Shown one piece after another: positions 33,712 through 44,077 of a stretch of DNA of 51,779 nt; the stretch's first letter is position 1, and each line of letters opens with the position of its first letter. Where the stretch lies: assembly GCA_025464095.1 (NCBI GenBank), contig JAODMF010000010.1, positions 1 through 51,779 of the forward strand. The letters run 5' to 3'. The notes under the pieces were generated by a model, which saw nothing but the letters and a program-made list of their open reading frames with translations, did not search any database and had not been told where the DNA came from. Position numbers and translations under genes: made by a program. This stretch comes from Glaciihabitans sp. Its GTDB lineage: Bacteria; Actinomycetota; Actinomycetes; Actinomycetales; Microbacteriaceae.

Positions 33712-34567
33712 GGCGCTCTTCGTCGCCTCCCGGCCACTGAGCTGGGTCAACACGGCGTTCCCATTCGCGATCGTCTACCTCACGACGACGCGTGAGATCG
33801 ACCTCACGTTCGTGCTCGGCACCCTGTACTTCCTGGTGCCGTACAACCTGGCCATGTACGGCATCAACGACGTGTTCGACTACGAGTCCGACCTGCGCAA
33901 TCCGCGCAAGGGTGGCGTCGAGGGCGCGCTGCTTGATCGCAGCATGCACCGGCTCACCCTGTGGGCTGCCGTCGTCACCAACGTTCCTTTTCTCGTGTAC
34001 CTGGTTGCGGTCGGCAGCCCGCTCTCCTGGCTGGTGCTCGGGATCAGCGTGTTCGCGCTGATCGCGTACTCGGCGCCGGCGCTGCGATTCAAGGAGCGAC
34101 CGCTGCTCGACTCGCTCACGTCGAGCACCCATTTCGTGTCGCCGGCCATCTACGGACTGGTGCTTGGCGGCGCCGTGTTCACTGTGCAGCTCTGGGCGGT
34201 TCTCGTGGCGTTCTTCCTGTGGGGGATCGCATCGCACGCCTTTGGCGCCGTGCAGGACATCGTCGCCGACCGCGACGCATCCATCGGCTCCATCGCAACG
34301 GCCCTCGGGGCGCGGACGACCGTGCGGTTCGCGGTCATCGCGTATTGGCTGGCCGGCGCCGCCCTGCTTGCGAGTGCGTGGCCGGCACCGCTGGCCGCGA
34401 TTCTCGCGCTGCCCTATGCCCTCAGCTGCGCCGTCTACTGGAACATCGGGGATGCCGAAGCTGAGTCCGCGCATCGCGGCTGGAGGCGGTTCCTCTGGCT
34501 CAATTTCATCACCGGGTTCCTCGTTACGCTGCTCGTCATCGCGTACTGGCTGCTGAACCCGGCATAG
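33698..34567 (+). CDS. crtEb: Lycopene elongase / UbiA-family prenyltransferase
   Basis: The 289-residue protein has about seven membrane helices and the UbiA Asp-rich motifs NDVFDYESD (residues about 55-63) and QDIVADRDASIGS. It adds C5 units to lycopene to give the C45/C50 flavuxanthin-type precursor. GTG 33698 lies inside the crtYf end. Gene order crtE-B-I-Ye-Yf-Eb matches known decaprenoxanthin and sarcinaxanthin clusters. No glycosyltransferase gene follows. Confidence 0.93.
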   Translation: MNRLRALFVASRPLSWVNTAFPFAIVYLTTTREIDLTFVLGTLYFLVPYNLAMYGINDVFDYESDLRNPRKGGVEGALLDRSMHRLTLWAAVVTNVPFLVYLVAVGSPLSWLVLGISVFALIAYSAPALRFKERPLLDSLTSSTHFVSPAIYGLVLGGAVFTVQLWAVLVAFFLWGIASHAFGAVQDIVADRDASIGSIATALGARTTVRFAVIAYWLAGAALLASAWPAPLAAILALPYALSCAVYWNIGDAEAESAHRGWRRFLWLNFITGFLVTLLVIAYWLLNPA

Positions 34568-34592
34568 CGCGGTCACCGCCCGCGGGCAGGGC

Positions 34593-35012
34593 TCACTCGC
34601 TCCAGCCGAGGTTGCGCGCGACTCGCTCGAGCGTCGCGAGGGTCGCGTCGTACTCCTGGCGGCTGACGCCGTCCGTCGCGCGCTCGCGGTTGGCCTGCAC
34701 GACCTCGGAGAGCCGGGTGAAGGCCACCATGCCGCGTTCGGTGAGTTCGTAGCCGGCGGCGGTGTCATCCACCCAGCCGCTGTCGATCAGCTCGCTGAGA
34801 TGCTCGGCCGCGGATTCGGGTACGTCGGTCGCCAGGAACGGAGCGATGCTCGCATCCAACTGTTCGACGCTGGTAACGCCGTTGGAGAGCACATTGAGCA
34901 ACTGCCACTGGCGCCGCGTGACGCCGTGCTCCTCGATGGTTGCGGCGAATTGTTCATCGATCATTCGATCGACGAGCTTGAGCCAGAATCCGATCGGACG
35001 TTGATCAGCCAT
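34593..35012 (-). CDS. MarR-family regulator, possible control of carotenoid genes
   Basis: The 139-residue protein has the MarR winged helix: ATIEEHGVTRRQWQLLNVLS, VEQLDASIAPFL, a recognition region EHLSELIDSGWVDD, wing YELTERGMVAFTR and a C-terminal dimerisation helix. It is convergent with the crt operon, 25 bases from crtEb. In Corynebacterium glutamicum a MarR protein (CrtR) represses the crt operon with GGPP-type effectors, but from an upstream divergent gene, so the link here is by neighbourhood only. No ribosome-binding site is evident; see the -10 element at 35019-35024. Confidence 0.85.
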   Translation of the reverse strand: MADQRPIGFWLKLVDRMIDEQFAATIEEHGVTRRQWQLLNVLSNGVTSVEQLDASIAPFLATDVPESAAEHLSELIDSGWVDDTAAGYELTERGMVAFTRLSEVVQANRERATDGVSRQEYDATLATLERVARNLGWSE

Positions 35013-35018
35013 GAACTC

Positions 35019-35024
35019 AGGCTA
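35019..35024 (-). promoter_or_regulatory. Candidate leaderless -10 element of the MarR gene
   Basis: Read on the minus strand, TAGCCT ends 6 bases before the ATG at 35012, with no ribosome-binding site between. Confidence 0.5.
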
Positions 35025-35037
35025 CGCGCGCCCGGTA

Positions 35038-35120
35038 CTGAAAACGAAGGACGTTTCACTATGAAACTGCTCGAACGCGCCTAAACCCCTCCGAAGTGCT
35101 GCAATCCCCTTCGTTTTCAG
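35038..35120. repeat. Palindromic element with nested hairpin
   Basis: Perfect 13-bp terminal inverted repeats (CTGAAAACGAAGG / CCTTCGTTTTCAG) enclose 57 bases, inside which GTTTCA-CTA-TGAAAC forms a second hairpin. It lies between the end of the MFS gene and the start of the MarR gene, both leftward. It could be a terminator for the MFS transcript, a regulatory structure, or a small non-autonomous repeat. Confidence 0.65.
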
Positions 35121-35152
35121 CATTCGGCCAAGGTGCGCGAACAGTGAGGCGA

Positions 35153-36541
35153 CTAGCGCTGCGGCAACTCCGGCTTCCCCTTGATCGGGAGGAGCAGCCC
35201 AAGCCCAACCGCAAGCAGGATGACGATTCCGATGATCCCGTAGATGCTCCCGTGGAAGAGCGTCACGAAGAGCGTGAACAGCGCCGGCGCGAGGACGGTC
35301 GCAGCCTTCCCCGTGGTTTGGTAGAGCCCGAACACCTCGCCCTCGTGTCCCGCCGGGATCACCCGAGCGAGGAAGCTGCGACTTGCCGACTGGGCCGGCC
35401 CGACGAAGACGCACATGAGGAGTCCGAAGATCCAGAAGATCGTCGCCCCGCCGGAGTGGAAGGCGAACACGCAGAGCCCCGCGATCACGGTTCCGGTCAG
35501 GGCACCGACCATGATCGGTTTCGGCCCGAAGACGTCGTCGAGTCGACCGATCACCACCGTGGATGCCCCGGCAACCACGTTGGCGGCGATCGCGAAGATG
35601 ATCACGTCGTCTGCCGAGAAACGGAAGGCCACCGCGGCGAGGACCCCGCCGTAGGTGAAGACGCCGGTCAGCCCGTCGCGAAAGACGGCGCTCGCGATCA
35701 GGAACCAGACGGTGCGCCTGCTGACCTTCCAGAGCCCGGCGATGTCGGCGGCCACGCGGGCGTACGACCTTGCGACGCGCACGACGAAAGCGATGATGCT
35801 GCCGCGCTCCTGCTTCTTCACCGTGATCGGCGGTTCGGGAACGGACAGCAGGACGGGGATCGAGAAGCCGGCCATCCAAAGGGCTGCGACCACCATCGAG
35901 ACGCGCACCGACAAGCCGTCCTTGTTTGTGACACCGAAGAGTCCGACATCCGGATGGATGAAGCCGAAGTAGAGAATGAGCAGAAGGACGATCCCGCCGA
36001 AGTAGCCCATCGACCAGCCGAACCCGCTCACGCGCCCGACGGTTCGGGAGGAAGAGACCTGCGACAGCATCGCGTTGTAGTTGACGCTGGCGAGCTCGTA
36101 GAACAGGGTTCCGACGATGACGAGTACCAACCCGAGCGCGAGGTAGGCGGGCTCCCCTCTGACGAAGAAGGCGCAGGCGATAGTGATGACGACGACGGCG
36201 GTGTTGATGCCGAGCCAGAGTTTCCTGCGGCCCGTGCCGTCCGAACGCTGGCCGGTGACGGGCGCAATGAGGAAGACGAGTACACCTCCGATGATTCCGG
36301 CGAGGCCGAGGAGTGCTGTCGACTGGTCCGGGTTCCCGAATCCTTTGGATGTGAGGTAGACCGTGAACACGAACGTCGTCGTGATCGCGTTGAAGGCGGA
36401 GGAGCCCCAGTCCCAGAAGGCCCAGGCGGCGATCCGTCGGCGGGGAACCACGAGTTCGTCGGAGAGCGAAAGGCCCGCGGCACTGAGTTTTGCTGCCGCG
36501 GACGAGGTTGCGACGCCTTCGTCGCGTAACGCATCGGTCAT
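35153..36541 (-). CDS. UMF1-type MFS transporter
   Basis: The 462-residue protein has about 12 membrane helices and the UMF1/Atg22-like pattern: VPRRRIAAWAFWDWGSSAFN near the start, TGQRSDGTGRRKLWLG between helices, LASVNYNAMLSQVS, GRVSGFGWSMGYFGGI, and VGPAQSASRSFLARVIP with EGEVFGLYQTTGKAA. Such proteins are often annotated as permeases with unknown substrate. ATG 36541 fits the leaderless -10 upstream; an upstream start would add nine residues. It is divergent from the dnaK operon. Confidence 0.88.
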   Translation of the reverse strand: MTDALRDEGVATSSAAAKLSAAGLSLSDELVVPRRRIAAWAFWDWGSSAFNAITTTFVFTVYLTSKGFGNPDQSTALLGLAGIIGGVLVFLIAPVTGQRSDGTGRRKLWLGINTAVVVITIACAFFVRGEPAYLALGLVLVIVGTLFYELASVNYNAMLSQVSSSRTVGRVSGFGWSMGYFGGIVLLLILYFGFIHPDVGLFGVTNKDGLSVRVSMVVAALWMAGFSIPVLLSVPEPPITVKKQERGSIIAFVVRVARSYARVAADIAGLWKVSRRTVWFLIASAVFRDGLTGVFTYGGVLAAVAFRFSADDVIIFAIAANVVAGASTVVIGRLDDVFGPKPIMVGALTGTVIAGLCVFAFHSGGATIFWIFGLLMCVFVGPAQSASRSFLARVIPAGHEGEVFGLYQTTGKAATVLAPALFTLFVTLFHGSIYGIIGIVILLAVGLGLLLPIKGKPELPQR

Positions 36542-36548
36542 GGTCGAA

Positions 36549-36554
36549 ACCCTA
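36549..36554 (-). promoter_or_regulatory. Candidate leaderless -10 element of the UMF1 transporter gene
   Basis: On the minus strand TAGGGT ends 7 bases before the ATG at 36541, and no ribosome-binding site fits. Confidence 0.45.
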
Positions 36555-36622
36555 GTGTTCGCTGGCAACGAAAAGGCGAATCACTGGTGTCGAGTTCCGA
36601 TGCATTCGCGGTGATCGCGGCA

Positions 36623-36643
36623 GTTGAGCCCCTCCGACTCAAG
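36623..36643. promoter_or_regulatory. HAIR-like HspR operator 1, upstream of dnaK
   Basis: GTTGAGC-N7-ACTCAAG matches the HAIR consensus CTTGAGT-N7-ACTCAAG, with a perfect right half and two differences in the left half. The regulator gene hspR is in this operon. Confidence 0.8.
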
Positions 36644-36659
36644 TTTCTGCGGATCAAAC

Positions 36660-36665
36660 TTGACA
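36660..36665 (+). promoter_or_regulatory. Possible -35 element of the dnaK promoter
   Basis: TTGACA is a perfect -35 hexamer between the two HAIR-like sites. The -10 is not obvious (CAAACT/AAACTT near 36683-36689), so the assignment is tentative. A second TTGACA at 36688-36693 is part of HAIR-like site 2. Confidence 0.4.
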
Positions 36666-36686
36666 AGCATCCGGCGCCCTACCAAA

Positions 36687-36707
36687 CTTGACAACGCGAG
36701 GCTCAAG
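36687..36707. promoter_or_regulatory. HAIR-like HspR operator 2, upstream of dnaK
   Basis: CTTGACA-N7-GCTCAAG has the exact 7-7-7 HAIR geometry, with two differences from consensus in the left half and one in the right. It lies 37 bases before the dnaK ATG, so repressor binding would block the promoter. Confidence 0.75.
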
Positions 36708-36729
36708 TCCTCGCACAGTCATTTCGTAG

Positions 36730-38607
<1,878 letters not shown>

Positions 38608-39237
38608 GTGGCAGAAGACACAGAACCCGAAGAGGCCAGCGGCAAGGCGAGCGGTGGGCCGAAATCCCACCGCACGCCGAAGCCGAAGGCGCAGCCTGAA
38701 CCGCAGTCGGAAGACGGCGACACCGCGGATGTCGACGGCATCGAGAGCCTGTTCCCGACCGAGGGACCGGATGTCGAAACGTTGACCCAGGAGGAGATCG
38801 ACTTTCTCGACCAGGGCGAGCGCGATCTCGTTGCGGAGATGCGCAACGACCTCGCTCGCGCCCAGGCGGAGCTCGTCAACTTCCGGAATCGGGTCGAGCG
38901 CGATCGCGCGGCGAACCGTGACTCGGTTATTGCCGAGGTCATCCGTTCTCTGCTGCCGGCGCTGGACGACCTGACGCGGGCCGAGGCGCACGGCGACCTG
39001 GAGGGCAGTCCCCTCGAGATCGTTGCCAAGAAGCTGCATGCCACGTTCGAGCGCTACGGCCTGCGCGTCGTCGGCGAGAAGGGCGAGGCGTTCGACCCGC
39101 ACTTTCACGAGGCGATCGTGCAGCTGCCCTCTGCTGACGTCACCGTCAACACCGTCGCGGATGTCATCGAGCCGGGCTACGCGCTTGGCGACCGCCTTCT
39201 GCGGGCGGCCAAGGTCGCGGTCTCCGTTCCCGAATAG
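38608..39237 (+). CDS. grpE: Nucleotide exchange factor GrpE
   Basis: The 209-residue protein has a disordered, acidic/basic N-terminal region (to about residue 55), a long coiled-coil helix (ERDLVAEMRNDLARAQAELVNFRNRVERDR), and the C-terminal beta wing with GLRVVGEKGEAFDPHFHEAIVQ. It releases ADP from DnaK. The GTG start follows the dnaK TAA immediately. Length is typical for actinobacteria. Confidence 0.95.
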   Translation: MAEDTEPEEASGKASGGPKSHRTPKPKAQPEPQSEDGDTADVDGIESLFPTEGPDVETLTQEEIDFLDQGERDLVAEMRNDLARAQAELVNFRNRVERDRAANRDSVIAEVIRSLLPALDDLTRAEAHGDLEGSPLEIVAKKLHATFERYGLRVVGEKGEAFDPHFHEAIVQLPSADVTVNTVADVIEPGYALGDRLLRAAKVAVSVPE

Positions 39238-39267
39238 CTCCGGCTAGCCAGCAAGAGAGGAACGTTC

Positions 39268-40248
39268 GTGGCCAGCCAGGATTGGTTCGACAAGGACTTC
39301 TACGCCGTGCTCGGCGTCTCCAAGGACGTCTCCGACGCGGAGCTGAAGAAGACCTACCGCAAGCTCGCCCGCCAGTACCACCCGGATTCGAACCCGGGCG
39401 ATGCCAAGGCCGAGGCGAAGTTTAAGGAGATCAGCGAGGCGCACGCCGTGCTCGCTGACCCCGAGCAGCGACGCGAGTACGACCAGGTGCGCGCGATGGG
39501 CACCGGTGCGCGGTTCACCTCGGCGGGCAGCGGCCAACAGGGTGGCTTCGATGATGTGTTCGGCGGCATGTTCGGCAGCGGACAGCGCCAGAACTTCACC
39601 ACCGGCGGTGCCGGGTTCGACGACCTCTTCGGCGGCATCTTCGGCAACGGGCGGTTCGGCCAGACCAGTGGTGGTTTCCGCGGTGACGGCGGCCCGATCC
39701 GCGGTCGCGACCTCGTCGCGAGCACCGCGCTCGACTTTGTCACCGCGATCAACGGCGACACGATCAGCCTGCAGCCCGCCGGCGGCAAGACCATCAAGGT
39801 GCGCATCCCCGCGGGTGTCAGCGACCAGCAGAAGATCCGCCTGAAGGGCAAGGGTGAACCGAGTCCCGATGGCGGCGAGGCCGGCGACCTCGTGCTGACG
39901 GTCACCGTGCGCAAGCATCCCGTGTTCGAACGCGACGGGTTGAACCTGCGGGTGGATGTGCCGGTCACCTTCGTCGAGGCGACCCTCGGTGCGACGATCG
40001 AGGTTCCCACCCTCGGCGGCGAACCGGTGCGCCTGCGGGTCGCGCCGGGCACGCCGAGTGGACGCGTGCTGCGGGTCAAGGGGCGTGGCGTCTCGACGAC
40101 GAAGGGCAGCGGTGACCTGCTCGCGACGGTGCAGATCGCGGTGCCGAACCACCTGAACGCCGAGGCACAGCAAGCGCTCGAGGCATTCGCGAAAGCGCTG
40201 CCCGCGGAGAACCCCCGGGACGACCTGATCTCTCGAGCGAAGGGATAG
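39268..40248 (+). CDS. dnaJ: J-domain co-chaperone DnaJ without zinc domain
   Basis: The 326-residue protein has a J domain (residues about 9-75; YHPDSNP contains the HPD motif), a Gly/Phe-rich stretch with repeated FDD(V/L)FGG(M/I)FG units, and the two C-terminal beta domains (GRDLVASTALDFVTAINGD, LRVAPGTPSGRVLRVKGRG). The four CxxCxGxG zinc-finger repeats of class A DnaJ are absent; the protein has no cysteine. By architecture it is CbpA-like class B, yet it occupies the dnaJ position in the operon. AAGAGAGGAA precedes the GTG start. Confidence 0.93.
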   Translation: MASQDWFDKDFYAVLGVSKDVSDAELKKTYRKLARQYHPDSNPGDAKAEAKFKEISEAHAVLADPEQRREYDQVRAMGTGARFTSAGSGQQGGFDDVFGGMFGSGQRQNFTTGGAGFDDLFGGIFGNGRFGQTSGGFRGDGGPIRGRDLVASTALDFVTAINGDTISLQPAGGKTIKVRIPAGVSDQQKIRLKGKGEPSPDGGEAGDLVLTVTVRKHPVFERDGLNLRVDVPVTFVEATLGATIEVPTLGGEPVRLRVAPGTPSGRVLRVKGRGVSTTKGSGDLLATVQIAVPNHLNAEAQQALEAFAKALPAENPRDDLISRAKG

Positions 40249-40251
40249 CAC

Positions 40252-40671
40252 GTGGACGAGTACAGCCCCTTCTTTGCGATCGCGATGGCGGCCGAACTCG
40301 CCGGCATGCATCCACAGACTCTTCGCCAGTATGACCGGCTCGGCCTCGTCAGCCCGACCCGCACCGCGGGCAAGTCCCGGCGCTATTCGATGCGGGATGT
40401 CGCGCAGCTGCGGGAGATCGCGCGGCTGAGCGCTGAGGGACTGAACCTCGAGGGCATCCGCCGCATCGTCGACCTGGAGAACCAGGTCGCAGCGCTCGCG
40501 GGTCGGGTTCGCGAACTGGAAACGGCTCTGGCCGACGAGCTTCTGAACCGCCCCGGGCGTCGCGTGTTTGCGGCGGGAACAGAGGGCGACGTCATCTCGC
40601 TGCGCGCGGGCACTCGCGCCCAGCGCAACACGCAGGTCGTCGTGTGGCGACCACTCGGCCGCGGACAGTGA
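40252..40671 (+). CDS. hspR: Heat-shock repressor HspR (MerR family)
   Basis: The 139-residue protein has an N-terminal MerR winged helix (FAIAMAAELAGMHPQTLRQY, DRLGLVSPTRTAGKSRRYS, VAQLREIARLSAEGLNLEGI) and a coiled coil (LENQVAALAGRVRELE). HspR represses heat-shock operons by binding HAIR sites, helped by DnaK; loss of free DnaK on stress relieves it. HAIR-like sites lie upstream of dnaK, so this gene represses its own operon, and upstream of clpB. GTG 40252 is 3 bases after dnaJ, and its stop overlaps the next gene. Confidence 0.95.
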   Translation: MDEYSPFFAIAMAAELAGMHPQTLRQYDRLGLVSPTRTAGKSRRYSMRDVAQLREIARLSAEGLNLEGIRRIVDLENQVAALAGRVRELETALADELLNRPGRRVFAAGTEGDVISLRAGTRAQRNTQVVVWRPLGRGQ

Positions 40672-41789
40672 CCGGCTTCACGATGGAGGCGCTGCGGCGC
40701 TTCCCCGACCGAGAAGCGCCCGAGTTGCAGGCGTGGGATGCGACGGACGCCCTGCTGCTTGACTCGGCGGCCGCCGAGCTCGAATCTGCCGCGCCCGGCC
40801 AGGTCGTCGTGATCGGGGACGGCTACGGTGCACTGGCGCTCGGGGCAATCGGCCTGCACGGCGCATCCGATGTTCGCGTGCACCAGGACTCGCTCGCCGG
40901 CGAACTGGCGCTCGCCCGCAACGCCGGGGAGACCGGCTCCTTCCGCTCCCTGCCGCTCGGGCAGGAGTTGCTCTCCGGCGCCCGCGTCGTATTGCTGCAA
41001 CTGCCCAAGAGCCTGGCCGAACTCGAAGAGATCGCGGAGGCGATAGCCCGGTTTGCCGACCCCGCCGTTGCGGTGTTCGCCGGGGGGCGAATCAAGCACC
41101 TGACGCTGGCCATGAACGACGTGTTCCGCGCGTACTTCGGACGATTCGACGTGCTGCACGCCCGGTCGAAGTCCCGGGCCTTCGTCGCAAGGGAACCACG
41201 CGCGGTCGCGGAAGCGAAGTACCCGCAGGTGGCGACCCACACTGGCCTCGGCGGTGTTGACCTTCGAGTGGTTGCGCACGGCGGTGTATTCGCTGGCACG
41301 AAGGTCGACATCGGCACGCGCTTCCTGCTCGAGCAGTTGCAGGGAGCGAAGCCGGATGCGGCATCCGCCATCGACCTGGGAAGCGGCTCGGGCATCCTCG
41401 CGGTTTCGCTCGCCCTCGCTCGCCCGCACCTGAGAGTGATCGCCACCGACTCGTCGGCAGCAGCGGTCGCGTCTACCCGCGCGACGGCCGAGGCCAACGG
41501 CGTCGGTGACCGGGTGTCCGTCGTGCGCGACCTCGGACTCGCCAGCCAGCCGGATGCCTCGGCCGACCTGATCGTGCTGAACCCGCCGTTCCACAGCGGA
41601 ACTGCGGTGGATGCCGGACTCGCCGACGCGCTCTTCCGCGACGCCGGCCGCGTGCTGGTTCCCGGCGGGGAGCTGTGGACGGTCTTCAACTCCTCGCTCG
41701 GCTACCGCGCCGCCCTGGCTCGCATCGTCGGCGAGACGCGGCAGGTCGCGCGTAACCAGAAATTCACGGTAACCGCCTCAAGACGGTGA
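40668..41789 (+). CDS. RsmC/RlmG-type RNA guanine-N2 methyltransferase
   Basis: The 373-residue protein has a degenerate N-terminal methyltransferase-like domain (VVVIGDGYGALALGAIG) and a C-terminal catalytic domain with AdoMet motif IDLGSGSGILAVSLALA (residues about 234-250) and the N2-guanine catalytic motif LNPPFHSG. Two-domain enzymes of this type modify rRNA (m2G in 16S or 23S). GTG 40668 overlaps the hspR stop (GTGA); ATG 40683 is the alternative. Its place between hspR and clpB means it should be induced with the heat-shock genes. Confidence 0.88.
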   Translation: MTGFTMEALRRFPDREAPELQAWDATDALLLDSAAAELESAAPGQVVVIGDGYGALALGAIGLHGASDVRVHQDSLAGELALARNAGETGSFRSLPLGQELLSGARVVLLQLPKSLAELEEIAEAIARFADPAVAVFAGGRIKHLTLAMNDVFRAYFGRFDVLHARSKSRAFVAREPRAVAEAKYPQVATHTGLGGVDLRVVAHGGVFAGTKVDIGTRFLLEQLQGAKPDAASAIDLGSGSGILAVSLALARPHLRVIATDSSAAAVASTRATAEANGVGDRVSVVRDLGLASQPDASADLIVLNPPFHSGTAVDAGLADALFRDAGRVLVPGGELWTVFNSSLGYRAALARIVGETRQVARNQKFTVTASRR

Positions 41790-41825
41790 CTTGCAGCATG
41801 GCGAGAGGGAGCCTCCTGAGGTAAA

Positions 41826-41846
41826 CTTGAGCCAAACCAACTCAAC
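41826..41846. promoter_or_regulatory. HAIR-like HspR operator upstream of clpB
   Basis: CTTGAGC-N7-ACTCAAC has one mismatch in each half of the HAIR consensus and lies 17 bases before the clpB ATG. It gives clpB its own HspR-controlled promoter. Confidence 0.82.
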
Positions 41847-41863
41847 TTTGTCGGAGATCTTCT

Positions 41864-44023
41864 ATGGCCAACATGCAGGGCGCCCCAGCAAGCGATGAGG
41901 AGCAGAAAACCGCCCTCCAGCAGTACGGGGTGAACCTCACCGACATCGCGCGCAGCGGCAAGCTCGACCCGGTGATCGGGCGCGACGCCGAGATTCGCCG
42001 CGTCAGCCAGGTGCTGACGCGCCGGACGAAGAACAACCCCGTGCTGATCGGTGAGCCAGGAGTCGGTAAGACGGCCGTTGTCGAGGGGCTCGCCCAGCGC
42101 ATCGTCGCGGGCGACGTCGCGGACTCCCTGAAAAACAAGCAACTCGTTGCGCTCGACCTCGCGGCGCTCGTCGCCGGTGCCAAGTACCGCGGTGAATTCG
42201 AGGAGCGCCTCAAGGCCGTGCTCAAGGAGATCAACGACGCCGACGGCCAGATCATCACCTTCGTGGACGAGCTGCACACCCTCATGGGCGCCGGGGGCGG
42301 CGAGGGATCCGTCGCCGCTGCCAACATGCTCAAGCCCATGCTCGCCCGCGGCGAGCTGCGCCTCATCGGAGCGACGACGCTCGACGAGTATCGCCAGTAC
42401 ATCGAGAAGGATGCCGCGCTCGAGCGCCGATTCCAGCAGGTATTCGTCGGCGAGCCGTCGGTCGAAGACACGATCGCGATCCTCCGTGGGCTCAAGGGTC
42501 GCTACGAGGCGCACCACCAGATCACCATCGAAGACGGCGCGCTCGTCGCGGCGGCGTCGCTCTCGAACCGGTACATCACCGGGCGCAAGCTGCCCGACAA
42601 GGCCATCGACCTGATCGACGAAGCTGCGTCGCGCCTGCGCATGGAGATCGACTCGTCGCCGGTTGAGATCGACGAGCTGCGCCGCGCCGTCGACCGACTG
42701 AAGCTCGAGGAGCTTGCCCTCAAGCGCGAGAAGGACGAGGCGTCGAAGGCTCGACTGCAGGCGCTCCGCGACGACCTGCTCAAGAAGGGCTCGCAGCTTT
42801 CGGAGCTGCAGATGCGGTGGGACCGCGAGCGGGCATCGATCAACAAGGTCGGTGAACTGAAGAAACGACTCGACAGCCTCGAGATGGAGTCCGAGCGCGC
42901 CCAGCGTGAAGGCAACCTCGAGAAGGCGTCGCGCCTGCTGTACGGCGAGATTCCGCAGGTGAAGAGCGCCCTCGAGGATGCCGAACGGGCCGAGTCCGAC
43001 GGGCCGCGGATGGTGAGCGAGCAGGTCACGAGCGAGGATGTCGCCGAGGTCATCGCCGCGTGGACCGGCATCCCGGTTGGTCGACTGCTTGCCGGGGAGA
43101 CCGAGAAGCTGCTGAACCTGGAGAACGAACTGGGTCGCCGACTCATCGGGCAGAAGGCCGCGGTTCGCTCTGTCAGCGAGGCGGTCCGCCGCACCCGCGC
43201 CGGCATCTCCGACCCCGATCGTCCCACCGGCTCGTTCCTGTTCCTCGGCCCGACCGGTGTCGGCAAGACCGAGCTCGCGAAGGCTCTCGCCGAGTACCTG
43301 TTCGACGACGAGAAGGCGCTCGTGCGCATCGACATGAGCGAGTACGGCGAGAAGTTCGCAGTATCGCGCCTCCTCGGTGCCCCTCCCGGCTACATCGGCT
43401 ACGAGCAGGGCGGGCAGCTGACCGAGGCGATTCGCCGTCGCCCCTACTCGGTGGTGCTGCTCGACGAGATCGAGAAGGCGCATTCCGAGGTGTTCGACGT
43501 GCTGCTCCAGGTTCTGGATGATGGCCGGCTGACCGACGGACAGGGCCGCACCGTCGACTTCCGCAACACGATCCTCGTGCTCACCTCGAACCTCGGCAGC
43601 CAGTACCTCATCGACCCGACGCTCGACTGGGGCCAGAAGATCGACGCCGTGCAGCAGCTGGTGCGCCAGTCCTTCAAGCCTGAGTTCGTGAACCGCCTCG
43701 ACGACATCGTGGTGTTCTCGCCACTGTCCGCGGACGACCTCGGCCAGATCGTCTCGCTGTACATCGATCGACTGGCCAAGCGCCTCGCCGACCGGCGCCT
43801 GCAGCTCGCCGTGACACCGGATGCCCGAAGCTGGCTCGCCGAACGCGGCTACGACCCGATCTACGGTGCGCGGCCACTTCGTCGCCTCATGCAGCACGAG
43901 ATCGACGACAGGCTGGCGCGCGCACTGCTCGCCGGCGAGATTCGGGACGGGGACACGGTACGCGTCGACCTGTCTGGCGACGAGCTGACGGTCGCGCGGT
44001 TCGACCTTCCAGCTTCCGCGTAG
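41864..44023 (+). CDS. clpB: ClpB disaggregase lacking the N-terminal domain
   Basis: The 719-residue protein has the first AAA+ domain (Walker A GEPGVGKT at 63-70, Walker [14 protein letters not shown]), the middle coiled-coil domain (about residues 265-395), the second AAA+ domain (Walker A GPTGVGKT near 465, Walker [11 protein letters not shown]) and the C-terminal small domain ([15 protein letters not shown]). The usual ClpB is about 860 residues; the roughly 140-residue N-domain is absent, and upstream sequence carries no trace of it. The M domain identifies it as ClpB and not ClpC. It works with DnaK to resolve aggregates. Confidence 0.94.
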   Translation: MANMQGAPASDEEQKTALQQYGVNLTDIARSGKLDPVIGRDAEIRRVSQVLTRRTKNNPVLIGEPGVGKTAVVEGLAQRIVAGDVADSLKNKQLVALDLAALVAGAKYRGEFEERLKAVLKEINDADGQIITFVDELHTLMGAGGGEGSVAAANMLKPMLARGELRLIGATTLDEYRQYIEKDAALERRFQQVFVGEPSVEDTIAILRGLKGRYEAHHQITIEDGALVAAASLSNRYITGRKLPDKAIDLIDEAASRLRMEIDSSPVEIDELRRAVDRLKLEELALKREKDEASKARLQALRDDLLKKGSQLSELQMRWDRERASINKVGELKKRLDSLEMESERAQREGNLEKASRLLYGEIPQVKSALEDAERAESDGPRMVSEQVTSEDVAEVIAAWTGIPVGRLLAGETEKLLNLENELGRRLIGQKAAVRSVSEAVRRTRAGISDPDRPTGSFLFLGPTGVGKTELAKALAEYLFDDEKALVRIDMSEYGEKFAVSRLLGAPPGYIGYEQGGQLTEAIRRRPYSVVLLDEIEKAHSEVFDVLLQVLDDGRLTDGQGRTVDFRNTILVLTSNLGSQYLIDPTLDWGQKIDAVQQLVRQSFKPEFVNRLDDIVVFSPLSADDLGQIVSLYIDRLAKRLADRRLQLAVTPDARSWLAERGYDPIYGARPLRRLMQHEIDDRLARALLAGEIRDGDTVRVDLSGDELTVARFDLPASA

Positions 44024-44065
44024 GCTGCGCGGGCTGCTTCACAGAATTCACCTCTTCGGGGCGCA

Positions 44066-44071
44066 TAGGCT
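44066..44071 (+). promoter_or_regulatory. Candidate leaderless -10 element of the alcohol dehydrogenase gene
   Basis: TAGGCT ends 6 bases before the ATG at 44078, with no ribosome-binding site between. Confidence 0.5.
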
Positions 44072-44077
44072 TGAACC

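Noticed and set aside
35061..35084. Seven-codon frame MKLLERA with GAAGGA upstream inside the nested hairpin
   Set aside because: It is too short to judge. It lies within the inverted-repeat element and has no downstream gene on the same strand to regulate.
41702..43897. Open frame of over 700 codons on the minus strand opposite clpB
   Set aside because: The plus strand encodes an unmistakable ClpB. The opposite frame is open only because of GC-rich codon structure.
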